The notes below the pieces were generated by a model. That model made no database searches, had not been told where the DNA came from, and saw nothing but the letters and a program-made list of their open reading frames with translations. From CAKZKT01 sp034434235 (GTDB lineage Bacteria > Chloroflexota > Anaerolineae > CG2-30-64-16), in contig DAOTZV010000219.1 in assembly GCA_034434235.1 (NCBI GenBank), positions 1 to 34,629 on the forward strand: a stretch of DNA of 34,629 nucleotides, read 5' to 3'. Position numbers and translations under genes: made by a program. Positions 22,985 to 32,258 of the stretch are shown in pieces (the first letter of the stretch is position 1; each line of letters starts with the position of its first letter).

Positions 22985-23000
22985 ACGGCAAACGGCGAGC
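22980..23000. repeat. GGCAAAC heptamer tract
   Basis: Three tandem heptamers: GGCAAAC, GGCAAAC, GGCGAGC. It lies between the divergent promoters of the two LysM genes and overlaps the minus-strand -35. Confidence 0.75.
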
Positions 23001-23002
23001 TA

Positions 23003-23031
23003 TTTACATTGGACAGAACTTGTGATATCAT
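23003..23031 (+). promoter_or_regulatory. Promoter of the LysM/PA14-like gene
   Basis: TTTACA (23003-23008), 17-bp spacer, TATCAT (23026-23031) with an extended -10 (TGA). A small perfect hairpin, GTCTGG-TAG-CCAGAC (23039-23053), begins at the predicted transcript 5' end and may stabilise it. Confidence 0.6.
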
Positions 23032-23099
23032 GTAGTTAGTCTGGTAGCCAGACCCGGACGTATGGTCTACTGCGTTCGCCTTCAGGAAAGGAGAATCCT

Positions 23100-23873
23100 A
23101 TGGGCACTTCGTGGTGGCGTCGTTGGAGCATCGCCTTGCTGGTCATTGCGATCGTGGGGGTCGGGTGGACGCCTGCCGTTGTCGCCGATTCGGCAGCGGC
23201 CCCCGTCAACGCCAGCGCGGCCGGTTGCGCGCCCGTCTATTATCGCGTCCGGTGGGGCGACAACCTGACCCGTATCGCCTGGCACTACGGCGTAACGGTC
23301 TGGCAGTTGCAACAGTGGAACCACATCAGCAACCCCAACCGCATCTATGCCGGCCAGACGCTGGTGATCTACCGCTGCGGCTATCCGCCGCCTGTTCCGC
23401 CGCCTGCGCCGCCGCCCTGGCCGCCCACACCGTGGCCTTGCAGCGGACAGACCTGCTGGCCCGTTCCGCCGCCCCCGCCGCCTCCACCGCCGGCCGGCTG
23501 CTGGAACGCCGACTACTTCAGCAACCGCGACCTGAGCGGGCCGGTCACCCTGAACCGGTGCGACCCGGACATCAACTTCAACTGGACGGGCACCTCGCCC
23601 GCGCCCGGCACGCTCAATCAGTACAACTTCTCGGCGCGCTGGACGCGCGTCTTCTACATGAACTACGGCACCTATCGGGTGACAACCACCGCAGATGACG
23701 GCGTGCGGGTCTGGATAGACGGCGTGCTGGTCATTGATAATTGGGGCATCCACCCTGCCACCATCTGCCAGCGCGACGTCCTGATCTATGCCGGCAACCA
23801 TACCTGGACGGTGGAATACTTCCAGGCCGAAGGCGAGGCCGTGGTGCAGGTGAGGTCGCAGAAGATCTGGTAA
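23100..23873 (+). CDS. Secreted LysM / PA14-like protein
   Basis: Predicted 257 residues with signal peptide (hydrophobic IALLVIAIVGVGW then VVADSAAAP). One LysM domain follows (about 47-92: YYRVRWGDNLTRIAWHYGVTVWQLQQWNHISNPNRIYAGQTLVIY). A Pro-rich hinge (PPPVPPPAPPPWPP...) containing a CSGQTC pair precedes a PA14-like beta domain: WNADYFSNRDLSGPVTLNRCDPDINFNWTGTSP...FSARWTRVFYMNYGTYRVTTTADDGVRVWIDGVLVIDNW. PA14 domains bind carbohydrate. I infer a peptidoglycan-bound, glycan-recognising surface protein. AAGGAG lies six bases before ATG 23100. A short hairpin with T-rich flank follows the stop and overlaps the alaS promoter. Confidence 0.9.
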   Translation: MGTSWWRRWSIALLVIAIVGVGWTPAVVADSAAAPVNASAAGCAPVYYRVRWGDNLTRIAWHYGVTVWQLQQWNHISNPNRIYAGQTLVIYRCGYPPPVPPPAPPPWPPTPWPCSGQTCWPVPPPPPPPPPAGCWNADYFSNRDLSGPVTLNRCDPDINFNWTGTSPAPGTLNQYNFSARWTRVFYMNYGTYRVTTTADDGVRVWIDGVLVIDNWGIHPATICQRDVLIYAGNHTWTVEYFQAEGEAVVQVRSQKIW

Positions 23874-23886
23874 TCCGGTCATCGGC

Positions 23887-23909
23887 GGCTTTGACAAAGC
23901 CCCTTTCTT
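23887..23909 (+). terminator. Weak terminator overlapping the alaS -35
   Basis: GGCTTT-GAC-AAAGCC (23887-23901) followed by CCTTTCTT. A 6-bp stem with a modest T-rich tail, placed just after the LysM/PA14-like gene. Its loop side contains the alaS -35 TTGACA, so the same bases may end one transcript and start the next. Confidence 0.35.
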
Positions 23910-23919
23910 GCCGTACAAT
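23891..23919 (+). promoter_or_regulatory. Sigma70 promoter for alaS
   Basis: Perfect TTGACA (23891-23896), 17-bp spacer, TACAAT (23914-23919). The transcript would start near 23926, at the 5' edge of a long palindrome, with a leader of about 115 nt. Confidence 0.8.
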
Positions 23920-23922
23920 AGC

Positions 23923-23955
23923 TCAGCACGCGCCGGGGCTCCCGGCGCGTGCTGA
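23923..23955. promoter_or_regulatory. Palindrome at the alaS transcription start
   Basis: A perfect 15-bp inverted repeat, TCAGCACGCGCCGGG / CCCGGCGCGTGCTGA, around a 3-nt centre (GCT). It covers the predicted start point of alaS. E. coli AlaRS is known to repress its own gene by binding a palindrome flanking the start site, so this is a candidate autoregulatory operator. As RNA it would form a very stable 5' hairpin. It has no T-run and is not a typical terminator. Confidence 0.6.
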
Positions 23956-24039
23956 TTGTTGGACGGAAGACCAGGGATGGGTGCCGGTCAAGGGCGCCCG
24001 GCGCCGTCTCTGGCCTTCGTCATCTTGAGGGACGATTAC

Positions 24040-26802
<2,763 letters not shown>

Positions 26803-26806
26803 TATA

Positions 26807-28384
26807 ATGCCGGTCGAGATCATCGAGTTGACGCCTCGGGATACCCTGAGCAGCGTCCTGATGCGCTTGCAGAGCGCGCCGGCCGGCCGCGTGTTGCTGG
26901 CCGTGCCGGCGGGATGCACGTTTACAGTGCCCGATCTGGTGGCTTTGGGGCGAGAGGCGGCCGCGCATGGCGTCGAGATCGCGCTCTTGACGGCCGATGT
27001 CGCGTTGCGGCGCCGCGCGGCCCGGGCGGGGATCAGCGCGTTCCGCAGCCGCTGGTGGGCCGAACGGACCATCTGGCGCAAGCCGCGGCGATCCGTGCGG
27101 CGGCCCGCGCCGCCGACCCCCGACCAGGTCGAGCCGCCCTTGGGGCCGGGCGTGTTCGGCCCGCGTTCGCCCACCGGCTTCCGGCCGGTCGCGTTTCCCC
27201 GCGCGTTCAAGCGGGGGATCAGCCCGTGGCTGGTCGAGCTGGGCCTCCTCATCTGCCTGCTGGCGCTGGGGACCGGCCTGGTGTATGCCCTTTCGCTCGT
27301 CGTTCCGGCGGCCACCATCACACTGGTTCCGGTCTCCGAGCCGCTCCAGGTGCGCGTGCCGTTGACGGCCGCGCTTGACGCACCGACCGACGTGGTCGCG
27401 GGAGTCATCCCGGCGCGCGTGCTGAGCGCGCAGGTGGCCGGCGAAGGGAAGATGCCCACCACCGGCCGGCGGCTCGAGCCCGCGACGAAGGCCCGCGGCC
27501 AGGTGATCATGGTCAACCGCACCCCGCGCGAGATCACCGTGCCGGCGGGCACCATCGTGGCGACCGCCACCGGCAACAACGTCCGCTTTGCGACCCTGGC
27601 CGACGCGCCGCTGGCGCCCAACGCGCGGGCCACCGTGCCGATCGAGGCGGTCTTGCCCGGCCCCGACGGCAACGTGCGGGCCGGCACGATCACGCAGATC
27701 GAGGGGCCCATGGCGCTGTCGGTCGTCGTGGCCAACGACGCGCCGACTTCCGGCGGCACCATGGCGCGCGTCGGGGTAGTGACCGAAGAGGACAAGACGG
27801 CGCTCCAGGCGCAGCTTTTCGAGCAGCTCAAGAAGGAAGCCTACGAACGCCTGAGCGAGAAGATCGGGCCGGGCTCCTTCGTGCCGCCCGAGTCGGTCAC
27901 CTATCTGGCCCTTTCGCCCACCTTCACGCCGTTTGTGGGCGAGGTGGCGGCCGAGCTGACCCTGAACATGACCGTGCAGGCGGTGGGGTTGAACGTGGAC
28001 ATGGCCGCCGCGCAGCAGATCGGATTGGCGCGGCTGCAAGATGCCATGCCCCCCGGCACCCGCCTGATCTCCGACACCGTTCGCTTTATTCCGGGCGCGG
28101 TCTCCGTTCCCGACGAGCGGACGGTGAAGTTCGAGCTGACGGCGCAGGGGATCCTCTTGCGCGGCATAGATCGGAACGCGGTGCGCGCGGCGGTGGCCGG
28201 CCTCCCGGTGGAGGATGCCACGGCTGCGCTCATGGCGCGCTTCCCGCTGGCGCAGCCGCCGCGGATCCATCTGGGCCCCGACTGGTTGCCGTACATCGTG
28301 CCGATCAACCTGCCGGAGCTGCCCTGGCGCATCCGCGTGGAAGTGGATTGGGATGCCGCGGCCGAGCTGGCGCGGCGACCGTAG
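26807..28384 (+). CDS. Baseplate-J-like single-span membrane protein
   Basis: Predicted 525 residues. Residues 1-90 form a soluble alpha/beta domain (VEIIELTPRDTLSSVLMRLQSAPAGRVLLAVPAG...). A Pro-rich stretch and one transmembrane helix follow (about 144-170, WLVELGLLICLLALGTGLVYALSLVVP). The extracellular part has the phage baseplate J/gp47-like pattern RGQVIMVNRTPREITVPAGTIVATATGNNVRFATLADAPLAPNARATVPIEAVLPGPDGNVRAGTIT, then further beta/alpha repeats. It lacks other phage tail genes nearby, so it is a cellular protein using this fold, not a prophage remnant. The position between alaS and ruvX/mltG suggests a housekeeping envelope role, possibly linked to cell-wall synthesis. The specific function is unknown. 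The ribosome site is weak; coupling to alaS is likely. Confidence 0.75.
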   Translation: MPVEIIELTPRDTLSSVLMRLQSAPAGRVLLAVPAGCTFTVPDLVALGREAAAHGVEIALLTADVALRRRAARAGISAFRSRWWAERTIWRKPRRSVRRPAPPTPDQVEPPLGPGVFGPRSPTGFRPVAFPRAFKRGISPWLVELGLLICLLALGTGLVYALSLVVPAATITLVPVSEPLQVRVPLTAALDAPTDVVAGVIPARVLSAQVAGEGKMPTTGRRLEPATKARGQVIMVNRTPREITVPAGTIVATATGNNVRFATLADAPLAPNARATVPIEAVLPGPDGNVRAGTITQIEGPMALSVVVANDAPTSGGTMARVGVVTEEDKTALQAQLFEQLKKEAYERLSEKIGPGSFVPPESVTYLALSPTFTPFVGEVAAELTLNMTVQAVGLNVDMAAAQQIGLARLQDAMPPGTRLISDTVRFIPGAVSVPDERTVKFELTAQGILLRGIDRNAVRAAVAGLPVEDATAALMARFPLAQPPRIHLGPDWLPYIVPINLPELPWRIRVEVDWDAAAELARRP

Positions 28385-28390
28385 ATCGAG

Positions 28391-28828
28391 ATGGTAGTCC
28401 CCCCGTTTTCCCTGCCGGAGGGCCGGCTGTTGGCCCTCGACCTGGGCCAGGCGCGCACCGGCGTGGCCGTGTGCGACGAGCTGGGCATGTTCGCCACGCC
28501 GTTGACGGTGTTGCGCCGGCGACGTACCCGCGCCGAGGACTTCGCGGAGATCGCCGCGCTGGTGCGCCGGGAGCGCGCGGTCGGCGTGATCGTGGGTCTG
28601 CCGTTGGACCGCGCCGGCCTCGCCGGCGCGCAGGCCCGCTGGGTGCGGCGCTACGCCGGTCGTCTGGCCGGCGTGCTGGATGTGCCGCTGGCGTTCTGGG
28701 ATGAGAGCTTCACGACCGAGGAGGCCGGCCGACTGGTGCACCAGGCCGGCGGCCGCACCGCCGTAGACGCGGCCGCCGCGGCCGTGCTGTTGAACGACTT
28801 CCTGGAGGCGCGGCGCAAAACCAGGTAA
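28391..28828 (+). CDS. ruvX: RuvX/YqgF Holliday-junction resolvase-like nuclease
   Basis: Predicted 145 residues, RNase H-like fold. Catalytic acids are recognisable: D17 in LLALDLGQARTGVAV, E105 in FWDESFTTEEA and D126 in AVDAAAAAVLLNDFL. VGVIVGLPLDRAG and the C-terminal helix fit the family. YqgF proteins act in pre-16S rRNA 5'-end maturation and in junction resolution. It starts 7 nt after the preceding gene. Its TAA stop is bases 2-4 of the first 26-bp palindrome in array C, so the gene ends inside the repeat. Confidence 0.93.
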   Translation: MVVPPFSLPEGRLLALDLGQARTGVAVCDELGMFATPLTVLRRRRTRAEDFAEIAALVRRERAVGVIVGLPLDRAGLAGAQARWVRRYAGRLAGVLDVPLAFWDESFTTEEAGRLVHQAGGRTAVDAAAAAVLLNDFLEARRKTR

Positions 28829-28964
28829 GGCGAAATTTATTTCGCCCTACCTGTATCCATGAGTAAGACGAAATGAATTTCGTCTTACTTGCATTCATCA
28901 GTAGGGCGAAATTTATTTCGCCCTACTGATATCCACAAGCAAGACGAAATAAATTTCGTCCTAC
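28825..28964. repeat. 26-bp palindrome array C (4 units, exact 38-bp period)
   Basis: Units start at 28825, 28863, 28901 and 28939, exactly 38 bp apart (26-bp palindrome plus 12-nt spacer). Units 1 and 3 have arms ending GGCGAA/TTCGCC; units 2 and 4 have arms ending GACGAA/TTCGTC. The order is therefore ABAB, consistent with duplication of a 76-bp dimer. The 12-nt spacers resemble each other (CTGTATCCATGA, TTGCATTCATCA, TGATATCCACAA). The array runs from the ruvX stop to 15 nt before mltG. Confidence 0.93.
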
Positions 28965-28979
28965 TTCATATGTGGAGGT

Positions 28980-30194
28980 ATGGTGAACTCCTTCCATCGC
29001 GCAGTGCATGTACTGCTGCGCTTTGCCCTGTTTCTCGTGCCGGTGTTGGCGCTATGCGTGCTGGGCTTCGTGCTGGTGAGCTTCGTCGAGGCGCAGTTGG
29101 CCGACGTGCCGCAGCAGCCGCGGGTGGCCCTGCTTAAGCCCACGGCCGAACAGCCGCTCGATCTGCGGCCCGAGACCCTGGAGCTGCGGCTGCTGGCGCT
29201 CTACCTGCGCCTGCAGGGCTCGGCCCTGGAGGCCACCGCCGGCGATGATCCCACGCCCCGGCCGTTCAAGATCGCGCTGGGCGAGACGGCCCTCTCGATC
29301 AGCGAGCGCCTGCAAGAGCAGGGGCTGATCAGGGACGCCAATCTGTTCCGGCTCTACATGCGCGTGAACGGGCTGGACAAGCGGCTGGCGGCCGGCGACT
29401 TCGAGCTGGCGCCCAACATGACGATGGCCCAGATCGCCGAACAGCTTCAGCGGCCGCGCATCCAGGAGATCGTGGTGACCATCCCCGAGGGCTTGCGCGC
29501 CGAGGAAGTGGCCGACCTGCTCAACGTGCAGGGGGTCATGGACGGCGAGGCGTTCCTCTCGATGGTGCGCGGGGGCGCGGCGTCGGCGCGGGCGCTCGGC
29601 GATTATCCCTTCGTGCCCGATAGCGCCACCACGCTGGAGGGCTATCTGTTCCCCGATACCTATCGCCTGCCGGCCCGCGCCACCCCGGCCGATCTGATCC
29701 AGCGCATGCTGGATAACTTTGCCCGCCGGGTGACGCCGGAGATCGAGCAGGCCGCGGCGCAGCGCGGCCGGAGCCTGGAACAGGTGATCGTCATGGCCTC
29801 CATCGTGGAGCGCGAGGCGACGCGGGCCGACGAACGGCCGCTGATCGCCAGCGTCTACTGGAACCGACTGAGCGGCGCGTGCAGCAAGGAGACGGGCGGC
29901 TCGTATCTGCAGGCCGATCCGACCGTGCAATACGCGGCCGGCCGGCCGGGCGAATGGTGGTGGAAGCCGCCTTCGGTCGAGGCGTATGCCCAGGTGCAAT
30001 CGCCGTACAACACCTACCTGCGCCCCGGCTTGCCTCCGGCGCCGATCGCCAGCCCCGGCCTCTCGGCCATCAGGGCCGCGGCCGAGCCGGCCGAAACGAA
30101 GTACTGCTTCTTCGTTGCCACCAGCGACGGCTCGCACGTCTTCGCCGTGACCCTGGCCGAGCATCAGGCGAACGTCGCGCGGTTTCAGCGGTGA
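28980..30194 (+). CDS. mltG: Endolytic murein transglycosylase MltG
   Basis: Predicted 404 residues. A single N-terminal transmembrane helix (about 12-37) anchors an extracytoplasmic YceG domain. A LysM-like subdomain is visible in FKIALGETALSISERLQEQGLIRDANLFRLYMRVNG. The catalytic motif is MASIVEREATRADERPLIASVYWNRL, with E277 as the expected catalytic Glu. YLQADPTVQYA and SPYNTYLRPGLPPAPIASPGLSAIRAA complete the family signature. It cuts nascent glycan strands and helps set their length. GGAGG (28974-28978) lies very close to ATG 28980; the GTG one codon later may be used. Its TGA stop falls at the start of a heptamer repeat tract. Confidence 0.95.
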   Translation: MVNSFHRAVHVLLRFALFLVPVLALCVLGFVLVSFVEAQLADVPQQPRVALLKPTAEQPLDLRPETLELRLLALYLRLQGSALEATAGDDPTPRPFKIALGETALSISERLQEQGLIRDANLFRLYMRVNGLDKRLAAGDFELAPNMTMAQIAEQLQRPRIQEIVVTIPEGLRAEEVADLLNVQGVMDGEAFLSMVRGGAASARALGDYPFVPDSATTLEGYLFPDTYRLPARATPADLIQRMLDNFARRVTPEIEQAAAQRGRSLEQVIVMASIVEREATRADERPLIASVYWNRLSGACSKETGGSYLQADPTVQYAAGRPGEWWWKPPSVEAYAQVQSPYNTYLRPGLPPAPIASPGLSAIRAAAEPAETKYCFFVATSDGSHVFAVTLAEHQANVARFQR

Positions 30195-30284
30195 GGCGTG
30201 AAACGTGAAGCGTCAAACGTCGAACGTGAAGTTGCAGAGAGCGGTCTCATGAAGGCGGCGCTTCGTGTTGTGCGTTTGACGCTT
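30190..30284. repeat. Heptamer element with inverted arm (ACGTGAA family)
   Basis: GGTGAGGCGT (30190-30199) is the exact reverse complement of the end of the tract at 20074-20083. It leads into 7-bp-period units ACGTGAA, GCGTCAA, ACGTCGA, ACGTGAA (30203-30230). AAGCGTCAAACG (30208-30219) has a perfect inverted partner CGTTTGACGCTT at 30273-30284, enclosing the next gene's start codon. The mltG stop TGA is bases 30192-30194. Confidence 0.75.
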
Positions 30285-30824
30285 TGCGGCCTGTTCTTTC
30301 CTCTTGTTCTTTGTTCTCTACCCTCTATTCTTTCCTCTCTGCCTGGCGATGCGGCGGCCGTGGTCAAGATCGGCGTGATTGCGCCGTTCGAGGGCGCCGG
30401 CCGGCCGCTGGGCTATGCGGTATTGCCCGCGATCAAGGCCGCGGCGCAGGAGGCGAACGCGCGCGGGGACCTGGGCCGCTATCGCGTGCTCGTCGTGGCG
30501 TTCAACGACGATCTCGATCCGCCGCGGGCCGCGGAGCAGGCCCGCGCCCTGGCGCTCGATGGGGACGTGATCGCCGTGCTCGGACCGTGGACGCGGCCGG
30601 CGGCCGAGGCGGCCGGGCCGATCCTTGCGGGAGCCGGCCTGCCGTTCGTCGCGCGGGCCGATCTTGCCGCGCCCGCGTGGGGCGAAAAGTGGGACGACGC
30701 GACCCTGGCGGCCGCGGCCGAACGGGCCGGCGAGGATGCGCGGCGCCTTCTGCGCGCCCTGGCCGAGGACGTGCGCCTGCACGGCCGGCCCTCGCGGGCG
30801 GGGACGGCCGCCGCGCTGCGCTGA
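30249..30824 (+). CDS. Truncated periplasmic binding protein (LivJ/K-like N-lobe)
   Basis: Predicted 191 residues from ATG 30249. A signal peptide rich in Leu/Ser/Pro (GLFFPLVLCSLPSILSSLPG) precedes VVKIGVIAPFEGAGRPLGYAVLPAIKAAAQEANARGD, RYRVLVVAFNDDLDPPRAAEQARAL and VIAVLGPWTRPAAEAAGPILAGAGLPFVA, the first lobe of branched-chain amino-acid-type receptors (Peripla_BP_6). Full receptors have about 350-400 residues and a second lobe that is missing here; the tail is a charged helix then low complexity. It is therefore either a decayed gene or a one-lobe protein. The signal-peptide DNA is itself a heptamer tract (30294-30341). No transporter genes adjoin it. No good Shine-Dalgarno sequence precedes the start; an in-frame GTG at 30198 is an alternative. 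Confidence 0.6.
   Translation: MKAALRVVRLTLCGLFFPLVLCSLPSILSSLPGDAAAVVKIGVIAPFEGAGRPLGYAVLPAIKAAAQEANARGDLGRYRVLVVAFNDDLDPPRAAEQARALALDGDVIAVLGPWTRPAAEAAGPILAGAGLPFVARADLAAPAWGEKWDDATLAAAAERAGEDARRLLRALAEDVRLHGRPSRAGTAAALR
30294..30341 (+). repeat. TTCTYTR heptamer tract encoding a signal peptide
   Basis: Pyrimidine-rich units with a 7-bp period: TTCTTTC, CTCTTG (6), TTCTTTG, TTCTCTA, CCCTCTA, TTCTTTC, CTCTCTG. Translated, it gives the hydrophobic core of the preceding gene's signal peptide (residues about 16-31). Confidence 0.7.
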
Positions 30825-30826
30825 GG

Positions 30827-30850
30827 GCCGGCCGCCGCGCGCGGGCCGGC
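30827..30850. terminator. GC-rich hairpin between convergent genes
   Basis: GCCGGCC (30827-30833) pairs with GGCCGGC (30844-30850) around a GC-rich centre. It fills the 25-bp space between two convergent stop codons. No T-run follows, so bidirectional termination is only plausible. Confidence 0.35.
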
Positions 30851-32175
30851 TATCTGATCACCTGATGCACGACCGGCGGCGCCGCGACGGCCATGTCGCT
30901 GAAGCGATAGGCGCGGGCCAGCCGGTCGAGCGCGGCCGCCAGCGCAGCGGCCGTGGCCGCGTGGACCCACAGCAGCGGCTCGCCGGCCCTCACCTTGCCC
31001 CCGACCTTGCCGGCCGGCTCCAACACGACCCCCACGGCCGGATCGATCGGGTCGCCCTTCCTGGCCCGGCCGCCCCCCAGATCCACCACCGTGTAGCCCA
31101 CCTCGCGCGCGTCTATCCCGGCCACGTAGCCGTCGGCCGGCGCGCGCAGGGGCGCCACGAACGCCGCGCGCGGCAGGCGGTCGGGTTCGTCCACGGCCGC
31201 CAGATCGCCCCCCTGCGCCGCGATCCACTGGCGGAACTTGGCCCAGGCGCGGCCGTCGTCGAGGGTGGCGGCCGCCCGTTCCCGCGCGGCCTGGATGTCG
31301 GCCGCGGTCGGCGTCGCGGCCGGGCCGGCGATCAACAGCATCTCCGCGGCCACGTCTATGCAGTGCTGGCGGAAATCGGCCGGGCCGCGGCCGTGCAACG
31401 TCTCGATGGCCTCCGCCACCTCCAGCGCGTTCCCCACCGCCAGGCCGAGCGGCTGGCTCATGTCGCCGATGAGGGCCGTCACCCGGCGCCCCAGCCGCCG
31501 GCCGATCTGCACCATGAGCTGGGCCAGCTCGACCGCGGCGGGCAACGTCTCCATGAACGCGCCCTGGCCGACCTTCACGTCGAGCACGATGGCGTGCGCG
31601 CCGGCCGCGATCTTCTTGGACATGATCGAGCTGGCGATCAGCGGCAGAGAGGGGACCGTGCCGGTGACATCGCGCAGCGCGTAGAGCTTGCCGTCGGCCG
31701 GGGCCAGCTCGTGCGTTTGTCCGGCCACCACCAGCCCCACCTCGCGCAGTTGGCGCCGGAACTGCTCGATGCTCAGATCCACCCGGTAGCCGGGGATGGA
31801 CTCCAGCTTGTCCAGGGTGCCGCCCGAGAAGGAAAGCCCGCGGCCCGACATCTTGCCGACCGGCAGTCCCAGGCTCGCCACCATCGGCCCGACCACCAGG
31901 GTGGTCTTGTCGCCGACGCCGCCGGAGGAATGCTTGTCCACGATGATCGGCGCCACATCGCTCAGGTCGAGCGTCGCGCCCGAAAACGCCATCGCCTCCG
32001 TCAGGTCCGCGGTCTCTCGCGGCGTCATGCCGCGGAAGTAGATCGCCATGCAGAGCGCCGCGGCCTGGTAGTCGGGCACGTCGCCGCTGACGTAGCCCCG
32101 GATGAACGCCTCGATCTCGTCGCGGGTCAGCTCGCCGCCGTCCCGCTTCTTGGTGATGATATCTACAATGCGCAT
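30850..32175 (-). CDS. Pyrimidine-nucleoside / thymidine phosphorylase
   Basis: Predicted 441 residues. Cleaves uridine and thymidine (or deoxyuridine) with phosphate, feeding nucleoside salvage. Phosphate site KHSSGGVGDKTTL (residues 81-93), the family signature MSGRGLSFSGGTLDKLESIPG (about 109-129), SSIMSKKIAAGAHAIVLDVKVGQGAFM and the C-terminal barrel-sandwich VAPLRAPADGYVAGIDAREVGYTVVDLGGGRARKGDPIDPAVGVVL are all present. This corresponds to Pdp/DeoA; the two cannot be told apart by eye. The start at 32175 (complement) has GAGG five bases upstream. It is divergent from the alpha-mannosidase gene across a short AT-rich promoter region. Confidence 0.96.
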   Translation of the reverse strand: MRIVDIITKKRDGGELTRDEIEAFIRGYVSGDVPDYQAAALCMAIYFRGMTPRETADLTEAMAFSGATLDLSDVAPIIVDKHSSGGVGDKTTLVVGPMVASLGLPVGKMSGRGLSFSGGTLDKLESIPGYRVDLSIEQFRRQLREVGLVVAGQTHELAPADGKLYALRDVTGTVPSLPLIASSIMSKKIAAGAHAIVLDVKVGQGAFMETLPAAVELAQLMVQIGRRLGRRVTALIGDMSQPLGLAVGNALEVAEAIETLHGRGPADFRQHCIDVAAEMLLIAGPAATPTAADIQAARERAAATLDDGRAWAKFRQWIAAQGGDLAAVDEPDRLPRAAFVAPLRAPADGYVAGIDAREVGYTVVDLGGGRARKGDPIDPAVGVVLEPAGKVGGKVRAGEPLLWVHAATAAALAAALDRLARAYRFSDMAVAAPPVVHQVIR

Positions 32176-32188
32176 GAATGCCTCGAGT

Positions 32189-32218
32189 TTGGTGAGTATC
32201 GAAGCGATATTATATCAT
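32189..32218. promoter_or_regulatory. Divergent promoter region, pdp / mannosidase
   Basis: AT-rich island in a GC-rich background. Plus strand: TTGGTG (32189-32194), 18-bp spacer, TATCAT (32213-32218). Minus strand: TATAAT (complement of 32209-32214) without a clear -35. The two -10 elements overlap, so the genes may compete for polymerase. Confidence 0.4.
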
Positions 32219-32258
32219 AGGGCTGTTTCTACCCGCTATCTCGCTCAAGGAGCTGCTC

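Noticed and set aside
23926..24039. T-box riboswitch in the alaS leader
   Set aside because: No T-box consensus or specifier loop is recognisable; the dominant feature is a simple palindrome at the start site.
26803..26808. Perfect TATAAT overlapping the start of the baseplate-J-like gene
   Set aside because: No -35 at a suitable distance, and a start point here would fall inside the coding region. Probably chance created by the stop/start junction.
26807..28384. Prophage or contractile injection system remnant
   Set aside because: The baseplate-J-like protein has a membrane span and no tail, sheath or spike genes nearby; neighbours are core housekeeping genes.
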